The notes under the pieces were generated by a model that saw only the letters and a program-made list of their open reading frames with translations, did not search any database and was not told where the DNA came from. From NCBI GenBank assembly GCA_004802725.1, contig SGPM01000117.1, positions 1 through 64,000 on the forward strand: a DNA stretch of 64,000 bases, in the 5' to 3' direction. This DNA is from Antrodiella citrinella. Lineage: Eukaryota > Basidiomycota > Agaricomycetes > Polyporales > Steccherinaceae. This document shows positions 53,766 through 64,000 of the stretch, one piece after another (the stretch's first letter is position 1; each line of letters opens with the position of its first letter). The position numbers and the translations under genes were made by a program.

Positions 53766-55935
53766 TCCCTCACCCCTCCCGCTCATCAAGTTCTTTCTTC
53801 TCTCCTGTCTTCTACCCTTTCTTCATGCGTTCTACAATTCTCCACTCTTTCATCCCCCCAACGCTCAACCCCAATGCTCAACCCCAATGCGTTCAAGACC
53901 CCCCTCCCGTTCTTGGATTTCTGTTTGGTGTTTTTCTTCTGATGTGTGACTGAAAGTCGTGTTGTTTGGTGTTTTGGTGTGTCATAATCAGCCCTTCAAA
54001 AGGACAGACTCGATTCGACCTCGGCGTAAAGCTTAAAGGGTAGCAGATACGGATACGGATAAGTAGCCTTTTCAGCGGTGGCATTGGATCATGTTGAAAG
54101 ATGCGAGAGGTAGGGAGCTGCAGTGTGTATATGTGTATGTGTTGTGTAGACAGGACCCACGGTGAGTAGGGTAGGTTGAAACGCTGAATGCATCGATGTT
54201 ATGATGGAAATGCACCGTGCTGAACACGCTCGTAGCAAATTTGAACGTTTGAACAGCGTTGAACGCCTTGTACGTAGCTCGTACCTTATAAAGGACACAA
54301 TGAGCCAGGGCAGGCAGCACGACCAGTCGTTGTCTTCTACTGCAACAAGCTTAAGGTGCGGGACTGCACTAGTACTGTCATCGGCTTCTCCTCGTCTTCT
54401 CTGACGTCTCCCGCAGTCCCCAACCATGGCCCGACCCGCTCTTGAGCCTGCATCCATTTTATTCTCTCGAGGAGACCGGACGTTCCATTGGTCGATCTGC
54501 GCCGCCATAGATGCCAGCAATGCCATAAAAATGCACGCCACAAATACGCAGGGCTACTAGGCATACGAGCAGAAGGTGGAGAACGTCATCGAGAACGTCG
54601 CAGCCTGTGTCGCAGTGAAGATTGGTGAGAACATCTGTTACCTCGTTACTGCATGTTCGCGTCGGACTCGTGATCATCGTTTGTCATGATCATTGTCAAA
54701 GGCGAGCTTTCATCGACCGCAGACATCGATTCGCGCGTCTCCAGCCTGAGCATACTGGCGACGATCCCGATGTCGATCCCCGCCGTGGACCAGTCCATCG
54801 AGGGCAGGTTCACGTGCCGTGTCTGGGTTCAAGCAGGCTCTCCGCGTCTTGACGGCCAAGGGCGTCATCGCCTGTCCCGACGCGGCTGCGTTTGAACGCG
54901 AAATGAAAGAGTATGGCGATGAGCAGGACGAGAAGACCATTCATGGCCACCCGCTCGTCATTTACACGTCTTCTAATACTGTTGCCTCGGTCTAGGTGAC
55001 CGCAATCCATGTTATCCTTTCCCGTGCACTAGTAGGTAGATGTGTCTCTCCTGTTTTCATCGTTTCGTACGCTCCGTGAAGCGGAGCGGCGTTTACTCGT
55101 CACTTCTTCACCGTACGCGAACAGATCCGTCTAGACGTGGATGAGATGTATTATTGCACTGCAAAATGACAAATCGGTATATACGGAGGGTAACCTACAC
55201 AGAACGGAAGCCAACATCTATCCATACACGAAAAATGGAGCACTTACTGCGTCTAAGCAAGGGAATACGAGTCTGTCGGAGGCAGGGTTGACGACAAGAA
55301 CCAAGCAGGCCCGTGTTCAACTTCGTCAGGGGGATCGGGGGTCGAAAGAGGTGACGAAGAGAACGAAGCACTACACCGACACAACCTCGCTGCGCTCACA
55401 AGGTGAAGAAAGAATGACATGAAGCGAGATCAGGATGTGTGAGCATCATAACAAACAAAACCGAAGCAAGCAAACAATAAAGTAGTCCATAGAGACTTCG
55501 ACGCACAACCGCCCCCGACCACAAACCAACCTCTTGCGCGCAAATCGTGCCCAATGGACACGGAAGCGGGAGACCGGAGAATGAGGCATACGGGGGGTCT
55601 AACGTGGTAGCTGCAGAAAATCAGGGTAGCTGCGGATATGGTAGAAGGGAGGGGGGTAGCGCAAGTTCGGGGTCGGAGGAGGGTGGTACGACGGCGCCCG
55701 TGATCAGAATAATCATACACGAGGGATTCTTCGAGATATGGCCGCCGGGGCAAGGGTGACGCTGGCGAGGCAATGGGGTATAACGCAGACGAGGGGTGCC
55801 GGTGAGCAGGTGAATATATCAATCAGGTGGAGGACGGATGAAGCAAGGGGGTATTTGAAAATGGGTGTATGGTCGGTGCGATAGATGAGGGCAGATGTTG
55901 GCGGGTGAGTCGATTTCGTAGTGCTGCGTGAGAAT
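53766..55935. other. 2.2-kb intergenic region with one probable pseudogene
   Basis: Apart from the damaged open frame at 54426-54995, I see no supported gene. The parts next to DOA1 and VCX1 are probably 3' untranslated sequence. The open frames at 55141-55422 (plus) and 55430-55822 (minus) have low-complexity composition and no motifs. Confidence 0.45.
54426..54995 (+). pseudogene. possible decayed small gene with in-frame TAG
   Basis: An ATG at 54426 opens a frame reading MARPALEPASILFSRG. It meets TAG at about 54558-54560 and then continues in the same frame as AYEQKVENVIENVAACVAVK. A GTGAGA donor follows, and a CAAAG acceptor gives GELSSTADIDSRVSSLSILA. The far end, FEREMKEYGDEQDEK to VIYTSSNTVASV and TAG at 54993-54995, lies in another frame and needs a second intron (GCC|GTGGAC to AAGCAG). 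The bias and helix-like text suggest former coding sequence. I recognise no family, and a wrong exon model could explain the stop. Confidence 0.35.
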
Positions 55936-57937
55936 TTATGATACCCAGACTGGATAATGCTTTCAACAACATGATTACTGAATGAGAAGAGGGGGACTTA
56001 CAGGCCAGAGCGATGACGAGGTACAAGGTGACCAGCCTATGAGGGTAGAGAATGAGTCAAAAACAATTACGAGTGAGTAATGAGACTTACATGAGGCCTT
56101 CCATGTAATTCGATTTTCCATCTCTGTAGATTGCGGTCAGAAACCATAACAGTTGAGAATAAATCAAAGTACGCACTGGATCAGGAAGTTCACAAGGAGC
56201 ACAGACACGAACAGGACAATCGTCTCAAAGTCGGCAAAGAACAAGGTGAGATCATGGTGAGTGATCCATCCGACAATAACTAACAACGGCACGACGAAGG
56301 TTGAGATTTGCTATACACACGCAATCAGCCAAAAATATTTGTTGCACGGATAACAAGGACATACGATGGAGCTGCCAACGCAAATACCGATAGTCAATTC
56401 CATCTTGCCCTTGAGTGCCATCCACACCGAGGTGACATGTTCAGCTGCATTCGCCACGATCGGGAGGAGAATGAGACCGATAAACGCTTTTGGGATATTA
56501 TACCGATCTGCTGTCTCTTCAATCGATGCCACCACTGGTGGTGAAAAGTTGTCAGAAAGAACGTATAACAGATGATGAATAGGAACTGACAGTAGTCCGC
56601 GCAGAACGAAGTGACGACGGTTACGAGTAAGAGCCTGTTAGAAACCGGTAAGTGAAGGTCTCCATAGCGTGGTCAGACGGTGACTCACGCGAATCCGGCT
56701 GAGACCGTGTTCATCTCCGCTTGCTCGGGTTCCTCGTCTTCTTCTGCAGTGAAAAGAAACGCATGCGAGCGCAGCTGCACGTGGCATTATGATGAGCTTC
56801 TCACAGCTTCTCGCAGCACACAGAATACGCACCTGGAAGTAGAGATACGCGATGTATACAATCAACAGCAGAATGGCTGTACCACGTGAGATGAACTTGA
56901 GTCCGTCAGCGTAGATGTTCTCAAGATCGGATCCGTCGTAGATGAAATCCATCCCACTGATGAGCGCAAGGGTGGTATTATCCACACCGCCTGCATGAGA
57001 CTTGGCGCTGTGGTATGCGGCGGGAATGACCAAGGCTATTCAAACGTTGGTCAGAAGTCAATAAGCAGGTTTAGGGACGACGCGGCGTACTGATACAAGA
57101 CAATGTCATCAGCTGCGGGCGAAGTACTCGTTAGAACTCAAATGCACAGGGATTTCCGGAAACACGGGCAAACGTACCGAACTTGAACTGTCAAAGTGCG
57201 TGTAGGGTCAGTGGATAGAACGTCGAATAGAATATGAGTACACGTACGCCTGGGCCGCGGTGACTTGGAAATTGCTCTCTGGGAATTTGAGACCCCCTGT
57301 GGCACGAATACAGCGTGAGTACAATCCACACGCTCCACTGACGGTATACACCACATACCAGCCAAGAAAGAGCACCCAAGGACCAAGAGCAAGTTGGAGA
57401 GGATAGAACCAAGGAGCTGCTCTGCGTAAATGGTCTGGTTTCACTAAGGACGAAATTTGCGCTTACAGAGGTCTGCACGATGCGCACTTGGCCTTGCATA
57501 AGAGCAGTGACACCGACGATGATTTCAACCGCATTTCCAAACGAAGCATTAAGGAGACCAGACAGTGTCTGGCCGAGCTCTAGAGATAGCTGTTCTGTCG
57601 CGGTTCCAAGGAGCTAGGAGGGGTAGAAATGGGTATAGGTGATATTATTGGTATAAAATGGAGATGTACATACAGATGCGAGGGGCATGATTGCGATGAA
57701 AGAAAAGATGAAGCGCAGGCCTGCATCCCAATTCAAGTAGTGTGCTGTTGCGCTGAGAGGCACAAAGAGTAAGAACAGGTTGAACCAGGAGCCAAAGAAG
57801 AAGAAGTTGTAGGATTTGAGCCAGGATGGTTGACCAGGTGCTTTGAAGAGATCGAGTACACGGGAGGCAAACGGTTTCGGAGAGTGATGACCATTGCCGT
57901 TCTCGAGTAATGGAGAGCTCTCTGTGGGTAAAGACAT
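55936..57937 (-). CDS. VCX1: vacuolar Ca2+/H+ exchanger (VCX1/CAX family)
   Basis: Moves cytosolic Ca2+ into the vacuole in exchange for H+. The N-terminus starts [20 protein letters not shown], with an ESSPLL dileucine-type motif common in vacuolar proteins. Eleven transmembrane segments are expected. The two CaCA repeats are clear: [20 protein letters not shown] (about 57545-57490) and [20 protein letters not shown] (about 56475-56415), the latter with the catalytic His region. An acidic loop ([14 protein letters not shown], about 56750) separates the halves. The last intron removes 55947-55996, giving the end [12 protein letters not shown] and TAA at 55936-55938. It is divergent from nothing close: the PGM-like gene ends about 250 bases upstream. 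Confidence 0.93.
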
Positions 57938-58214
57938 GTTGTTGAAGAAGAAAAGATGGTTACGAAGATGAAAGAGTGGTTGATGAGGAGGAGGTAGGTT
58001 ATATGGAGAGTTGAAGTTGAGTGGGAGCCATTACGCCATGATTACGTAAGCACACCGCCTCAATGCCAAGAACATGCCAAGAGGGTTGCACTGTGCAGGC
58101 ACGGCCCGGGCGGGTCCCGACCGTCCTTCATTGTCCCGAATGCCCGACGCGTCTACCTACCTCCGTCGCTGCCCGACCCTACCTCGTCAACGTTCACCAC
58201 GACCAGCTCGCCCT

Positions 58215-59105
58215 TCAAGTGCCGTCGTGTCCCCGTAGCTCACCAGCACGCCCTTCCCACTCGCCCTCAACTCTCACCACACTGATCCCCGCGTTCATGC
58301 ACCGACCCACCGCCACGCCTTCTGCGCTCCGGAGCTGCCGACTGCCCAGAAGTCCCACAGCCAACGTGCCTATGAGCCCTCCGTGTGAGACGACAAGGAT
58401 GTTGACCGTCGTATTTGTCTGCGGTGACCCCACGATTGCTCGGCCTGCATCGCCTGTATTGCTGACCAAGTCTTCTGCTCCCCCCTCAAGCTCTTGAGTT
58501 CCCAACGACGATGCACCTGATTCCCTCGCCTGAACGTGTCGCTGAACAACCGTCTTCTTCCACCACGAGAGCGCGCGGCTCGAGAACGCGTCTGTCGCCT
58601 CTGCGTTCGCCGGGATCACCCACATTTCCCGTTCGCCCATCTTCTTGCCTTCCATGTCGCCGAAATACTAACATCGGGTAGCATCGCAGCAGTTCATGAT
58701 TAGCGACGACACTCAGGACTCGGGAAGCGCAACGACGAGTCATCCCCGGCCAGTCAAAATCACAAAAAGGCTCACCCGTTCCCGGAGGTCCTTGCATTGC
58801 TGCAGCGCCACACCGGGGTGCTTGCTCAGTATAATCTCAGCCGTCTACACCCACCCTTCGTATCAGCTCACAGTTACTCATCATCTCTCCTCAGCGCAGT
58901 AACGCACTTTGACAGCCCTACTCAAATCACTCGTATACGCCGCCCCGAATTGCACCCCTTCTAACGCCCTCGCCGCCTCCCAAGCCTGTGCGACCCCCGC
59001 CTCGTTCAGCTGCGTGTCCATCTGCCCTTGCAGGATCCCCGTCCGGTTCGCCTCCGTCTCGCCGTGCCGCACGATGTAGATCCGGACTACGACGTCTGTG
59101 TCCAT
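58215..59105 (-). CDS. histidine-phosphatase (phosphoglycerate mutase-like) protein
   Basis: The start MDTDVVVRIYIVRHGETEANRTG contains the RHGE catalytic signature with its nucleophile His. GILQGQMDTQLNEAGVAQA and FGAAYTSDLSRAVKTAEII follow, the usual second block, then YFGDMEGKKMGEREMW, and the second catalytic His in ILVVSHGGLIGTL (about 58410-58380). Short introns interrupt the first half. The protein is about 250 residues and probably acts as a small-molecule or protein phosphatase, not as a glycolytic mutase. The open frame ends with VEGEWEGRAGELRGHDGT. A different frame of the same bases reads GKGVLVSYGDTTAL before a stop at 58187, which looks more like the family's usual C-terminal end, so a one-base indel near 58240 is possible. 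Confidence 0.85.
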
Positions 59106-59733
59106 CGCCTCGAAGTCTGAAAGGAGAGAAGAGGGATGGTGGTGGTCAGGAAAGAAAAGAGATGGGTTATGGGTGGTTGTAGGGTTAGTTAGGTATGCCG
59201 ATGCCGGCGTATTGGTGGAATTGCTAGAGGGGCGTGCATATGGAAGGAGTGAAACATGCCGATGGATCCCGAGATTGGGATTAGAGTAAATGCATCAATA
59301 GCCAGTAGCATGCCCTGTACGTTACGGTAATGCAATTTCCTGTACTGTAGGCTGTACGTGTCATACTACGTGCGGACGCGCGTATGGTGATAGATTGAGC
59401 TGAGCTTGGGTTCGAACGTGCGCCCAAAACGAATGAGAAACTCGGTCTCGAAATGACATAGCCTGGTACAAGTACATACACTATGGTACATGTGCAAGGC
59501 TTTCTTGCTTTTGAGGGATCTATAGTACGACATGTTACAAGAAAAGAAGGTAGAGCCTGACCAAACCAAAAATAGCCCCAGTTTATAGCAAATCTCGTTT
59601 TCTCTAAATCGCGACCCAGACCTACCAGCAACCCATCCTCCATTCACCGATCGCCTTCTCAGCGCAAATCAATCCAGACGGGGCAAAGGCGGACGCCTCC
59701 CATACGCATCTCTCACAGGTGCTCGGACCTGCA
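59106..59733. other. spacer upstream of the PGM-like gene
   Basis: The stretch holds the PGM-like promoter and the 3' region of the next gene. Its right end (59669-59733) still encodes, in another frame, the rest of a third copy of the neighbour's proline-rich repeat. Nothing else is supported. Confidence 0.45.
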
Positions 59734-60050
59734 TCACAGTGGGTGTCCACTCGATCGGCGGGAGAGGAGGGAGGGGTTCAAGCGACGACGCAAACGAGGA
59801 AAGTTCTCAAACCCGAGTACCCTGGGTAGGGGTGTGCGACCGTACGCATCTCGGGGACCGTGGTTCACGACAGTATCATCGTCGAGGAGTGGAAGAGGCG
59901 GTAGAGGCTGCCGACGAATTGGACGGGGAGCAAGGTCTTCGAACCCGAGCACTCTGGGGAGAGGCGTACGACCGGATGCGTTTTGTGGACCATGGTTGAT
60001 GAGAGCATCATCGTCAAAGGGTGGAAGAGGCGGGAGAGGCTGTTGAACAC
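59701..60050. repeat. tandem 132/140-base repeat units in coding sequence
   Basis: Three related units are visible on the plus strand. The first two are spaced 132 bases (tgcgaccg at 59835 and tacgaccg at 59967), an exact multiple of three. The third (catacgcatc at 59701 versus cgtacgcatc at 59841) is spaced 140 bases, which is not. The third unit is therefore out of frame with the others. Confidence 0.75.
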
Positions 60051-62474
60051 GGGGAGGAGGGGGAGGGGAGCCGACGCCGAGCACTTCGAATAAGGGAGTA
60101 CGTCGGAGCTCTGGGGTTCTCTCGAAGTGGTCTACACCAGGAGTGACTCGAGCGTGCTTTACGACCTGGGAAGTCCCTCAGTACCGAAATGTGGTCCAAG
60201 GAGGTAAATGGAGGTGGACTTACGTGTGCATGCCATACTTCGACTGTCTCTGCCAGTTTGCGCTTCCTAGAGACCGCAGCCTCCACTGTAACGTCCATAA
60301 GGACTGATCCAAGCTCTTGCTCTGATTCTTGCTTGATTGATTGCTCGTCTTCGTCCTTCCCCTCAGCATTTTCTTCTACTTCCTCCGCCTTCGCTTCTTC
60401 TACTTCTATTTCCTCCTCAATCTCTTCAACCTCCACATCAGACAGAGGGTCTGCCATCGCTCTAGGAAGAATGCGAGGTCTTTCAGCACCCGGAAGCGCA
60501 CCCAAGCCCTATTCACCCCAATCAGTCAGCTTCTACGAACAGATAAAGTACAAGGGTTGTTACCGCTTGAGTCCTACGCAAGGACGCAGAGAGCCTTGCG
60601 AACATAGCTGGCTCCTCACGAATGTCGCTCCCAGTCGGGTCGTCGCGGTCGAGGGCGATGGCCCAGGGCTCACCGTCATCGTCCTGGTCATAATGACGAT
60701 CCAAGGCTTCTTCATGGTCGTGGTAGAGGGCGTTGCCCCAAGGCTTGCCGTCATCGTCGTCCCTGCAGTCGTCCATCCGCGAGTACGAACCGCCCCCCGC
60801 ACACTCGTCGCCGATAGGACCGCCATACTGATTCCAACTATCCGGGTCCAGAGAGCACCAATTGTCATTGTCATCGTCGTTGTCGTTATCGTTATCGTCG
60901 GCGGAGAGGGTGTTGAAGCGGTCGCCAAAGCCGGAGAGGACTTCACCCATGTCGCGCGCGCGGAGGACTGCTGCGAGCGGGACGACGCGGGTGTCGCGGA
61001 TCGCGCAGAGGGTGTTGTAGAAGCTGAAGAAGTCGTAGAGGTCGGTGAGGTCGAGTTCGGGGCCGCATGGTCCAAACACCGACTGTAAATCCAAGAGAAG
61101 GAGAACTTGAGATACATGTGAAAGGTAGGAGAGTAGGAACACACTCACCGCCTCTGCCAAGATCGCATTCACGTCCAGCTGATCATGGTCCACCGACCCA
61201 TCATCCGTGCCCAACTCCCTCGTCTCATCCTTCGCACACACCCAGAACTGTACCTTACTTCCCACCTGCGTGATCCCAAACACCGTCGGGTCCTCCACGC
61301 CCCACTCCATCAACACCGCCCGCGCGGTCACCAGCGTATACTCCAACCGCATTTGCGCCGCCTCGGGGTACTCGTCGTCCGCCTTCGCAGATTCTTTAGC
61401 GAACAGGACGAGGGTGCTGTCGAAGTAGCTTTTGGTTTTGTTGAGGCCGGGGAGGAAGGAGTATTTAATGAGGGGGTCGGTGTGGATGACGTTCTTGAAG
61501 GTGAGGGAGGGGTCGGTGATGCGGTGGGTTGAGACGATGAGGTCGGCTCTGGAGGTGTGGTTAGCTGCCATGTAGTCTTCGTGTGGCGTCTGTAGGCGGA
61601 AAGGCTTGTCGAAGCTACGATGTATGCGTAGGATCAGGAACGTGAAACATGACAGATAGGTGAACTTTGAAGAGGTGACTTACGTGACTCTAAAAATCTC
61701 TCCAATAGGACCCGCCGGAAGGTCGTCGCCGAATGCCATCCTCACCATATCCACCACAGCCAACCCTTTGACCGTCTCACCAGTGTAAGGCTCCATGCCG
61801 CATATACCAGCGTAAGCCATCGCAAGCCGGCCCCGATGACGAGATATATCCATAATGTCTCCTTCAGACGTGCAGTTATCCGAAACCCGGTCGCGCAGCA
61901 GGCGAAGCTGGAACCACGCTTCGGCGGTGTTGGAGGGACGGAACGTCTGAATATCAGTCGGACTTGCTTAGTCGTTGTTACAACTTACCGACGTTGCTCT
62001 CTGGGCTTACCTCAAGATCAACAGGGAGCTCCTCCACCTCCGTCAAGTTTGCTATCTCCAAGTGATACCGACGAGCCGCGTAGGTCTCGTCGTCCTCATA
62101 GCCTGAGTACTTCACGAAACGGGAGACCATGTGAATGCTTTCCCAATCCGCATGGTTCCAGAGATTTTTGCGAGCCCAGCTACAAACCCCTTCGTCAACA
62201 ACGAATCCGAACACTATAATACAGACACTCACTCCAGGGGAGTGATCGTTGGTATTTTGAAAACCGTCGCAGGTATTTGAACGGGCTTCACACTACATTG
62301 GCTAAAGTGGGTCATTCCAGACCACGTATGCAGACAACAAAACAGGCCGTACGGTTTTCTTTTCTGGGCGGGAGCCTGAGCCGGTGGCTTCATGAGCGCA
62401 AGAGCATTGTGCCTCTGCTGCCTGTTGTACCGACGCCTTGCTACCTGTTCCTCGGTGCGACGTTTTTTAGGCAT
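59734..62474 (-). CDS. unrecognised protein with C-terminal proline-rich repeats
   Basis: The gene starts MPKKRRTEEQVARRRYNRQQ, a basic nuclear-signal-like N-terminus. It continues through spliced exons with WARKNLWNHADWESIHMVSR (about 62150), TFRPSNTAEAWFQLRLLRDR (about 61945), MAYAGICGMEPYTGETVKGL (about 61825) and ITDPSLTFKNVIHTDPLIKY (about 61515). A Asp/Asn tract (about 60905-60860) and a Glu-rich tract (about 60450-60350) follow. The end has two 44-residue repeats beginning PLPPLP and containing NHGP and GRTPLPRVLGFE. I know no family with this layout. The exon series joins in frame and composition is consistent, so a real gene of roughly 750 residues is likely. The last repeat is broken by a frame change. 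Confidence 0.65.
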
Positions 62475-62838
62475 GTTTTCAAGCTGTTGGTTGACGCGCG
62501 TGAGCTTCTCGGATTATATGCAGTTCCGTTGCGTCCTCCGATCGAGGTCCTGACTTTTGGGGAGTCAGTACACCGGTTCCGCACTGTGATTGAGGGTCAT
62601 GACGATCATTACCGTCAGTCGAAACGAGGCCCGAGGGCACAGAACGAGGGCACAGAGTCAAAATCCAAAATAGCTGGAACACACGCCGGGATCTGAGTCA
62701 AAATAACGAGAATAGATACCGTTTATCCAAGAAAATACATTACGTCGTATAGGGTTGAAAAGCACAAGCCATAGTATACGGTCCTGTGTAATCCGTAGAA
62801 TCCAAGAAGAAATGTTGTGATCCAGAGGCATGAGATGG
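62475..62838. promoter_or_regulatory. region between GTR1 stop and the proline-rich gene start
   Basis: The 364 bases contain the promoter of the gene starting at 62474 and the GTR1 3' region. A short near-direct repeat occurs at about 62629-62650 (gaggcccgagggcaca / gaacgagggcacagag). No gene is supported. Confidence 0.35.
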
Positions 62839-64000
62839 CTATGAGACTATGCTGTCGGCTTGGATTTCCTCGAATTTCTTCCTTGCCAGGCGTATATTCA
62901 TCCGCAGCGCAGCCGTTTCTATCAGTCAATTCCAAGATCAATGATGGGAAATATCACGGAGGTGGATAAGTGTGGGCGCACCGATAGTCGGGTTGTGTAC
63001 CACAACTAACACGTATGTATTCTTCGTCAGCTCGTCTAACACCGCTGTGAAATCCGATAACTCCATCTCTAGGGTATGAAACTCGTCCCTCACACGCGCA
63101 CAAGAGTGCTTGAACGCTTTGATGAGCTCGGACGTGCGCTCGTATCGCGTCGGATCGAGCTGATGCGGGTCTGAAGGTGTAGCTTCCCCGGTGGTGTCTT
63201 GTAGCGCTATTGGCTCCTCGAAACTCAAAGAGGACATCGAAAGCGGGGAAGTAATGGGTGGAGGTGGAGGAGATGTTGTCCGGGAAGTGACACCGAATGG
63301 AGTGGACGAGCCCGAAAAAGCGTTCAAATTCGGGGGTGTTGAAAAGTGAGACGATTTTGGGCTGGGGATCTGAGGTGGGGATATAGGTGGCGGAGGAGTG
63401 GTTGCTGAAGGTGGTGGCGCAGATGTTGCGATGACGAGAAATGTTGTGCGCTCAAACATGACAACCTCGGTAGCGCTGCATGCGTCCGCCAGGGTTGTGA
63501 GGTGTCTCGTCAAAACAGAGACGTTTGGAATCAGGGTGTGAACGATTCTGGACCACGCCTATATTTCCAACGAGTGGAGGTGAGATATGGCATCGAAGGA
63601 AATGGAAGTTGTGCTCACTTTATACAACGTCTCATCGTAGATACTCGTCCCGAACACCGTCGCTACAGTCTCCCCACTCACCTGCCTAAGATCCTTCGCC
63701 TTCTTCTCCAACACCGATCTCTTCTGAGGCGCTCTCACTAGATCCATCTTATGCACGAGCAAAAACACGTTTGCTTCAGGACTATACTTCCGCAGCGCCT
63801 TCAAGCAATCCGTGTAATACTCCAAGTCCTTCTGCATATTCCGCGACTCCACCTCAAAGACGTAGATTAGCACTCCAACGTGCGAGAAGATAGTGGATTG
63901 TTGGGTGGAAAGATATGAGTCCATGAATGCATCCTGACCACCGCAGTCCCAGAGGTTGAGGATCAGGTCGCCCAGGAACCGGACGTGATTTTGCTCGACG
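62839..64000 (-). CDS. GTR1: GTR1/RagA GTPase, C-terminal part (partial)
   Basis: Rag-family GTPase that signals amino-acid sufficiency to TORC1 at the vacuole. The N-terminus with the P-loop lies beyond the right edge. The visible part begins at the switch II region (LNLWDCGGQDAFMDSYLSTQ) and includes ILIYVFEVESRNMQKDLEYY and the NKxD-equivalent LVHKMDLV (about 63750). The TSIYDETLYKAWSRIVHTLI segment leads into the roadblock domain (EVVMFERTTFLVIATSA, about 63445). A Pro/Ser/Thr-rich insert of about 90 residues (about 63420-63150) interrupts the roadblock domain before YERTSELIKAFKHSCARVRD. The last exon ends MNIRLARKKFEEIQADSIVS with TAG at 62839-62841. Confidence 0.92.

Noticed and set aside
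55430..55822. 130-codon minus-strand open frame downstream of VCX1
   Set aside because: It lies after the VCX1 stop, has low-complexity Ser/Arg/Pro text and no motif; probably untranslated sequence.

Overview
The window is nuclear DNA from a filamentous basidiomycete-type fungus. Genes are dense, lie on both strands and are cut by many introns of about 50-65 bases with GTRNGY donors and CTAAY branch sites. The gene set is fungal: kexin, Tap42, creC, Gtr1, a Vcx1-type exchanger and an RNA-silencing RdRP. A DNMT1-type methyltransferase with an RFTS domain and two BAH domains also points to Basidiomycota. CDS coordinates below run from start codon to stop codon and include introns.

Left part (1-22.1 kb): the C-terminal end of a probable EH-domain protein; a large DNMT1-type DNA methyltransferase (minus); MCM7 (plus); kexin KEX2 (minus); a POT1 telomere protein (minus) divergent from TAP42 (plus); methylenetetrahydrofolate reductase (minus) divergent from a Rab6/Ypt6 GTPase (plus). 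Middle (22.3-32.8 kb): a small acidic APC15-like gene, an intron-containing tRNA-Ser(CGA), an unrecognised gene, the WD40 protein CreC divergent from the BCKDH E1-beta gene, and an MFS transporter. Right (32.8-64 kb): the 7.6-kb PI 4-kinase gene STT4, an RNA-dependent RNA polymerase, a coiled-coil protein, a 3.6-kb stretch without a supported gene, DOA1/PLAA, a probable pseudogene, a vacuolar Ca2+/H+ exchanger, a histidine-phosphatase (PGM-like) gene, an unrecognised protein with 44-residue proline-rich repeats, and GTR1 running off the right edge.

Most genes are unrelated housekeeping loci. Two belong to fungal genome defence: the DNA methyltransferase and, 35 kb away, the RdRP.

Two observations stand out. 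First, a 2.6-kb block inside the methyltransferase gene contains only six CpG dinucleotides, while both ends of the same gene and all neighbours are CpG-rich. This is what gene-body CpG methylation followed by deamination would leave, here in the gene for the methylating enzyme. Second, the conserved PI 4-kinase motif after DFG in STT4 can be reconstructed only by splicing an intron with AT-AC ends and keeping an 8-base microexon. Two further genes (the PGM-like gene and the proline-rich repeat protein) have C-terminal ends whose expected continuation lies in another frame.
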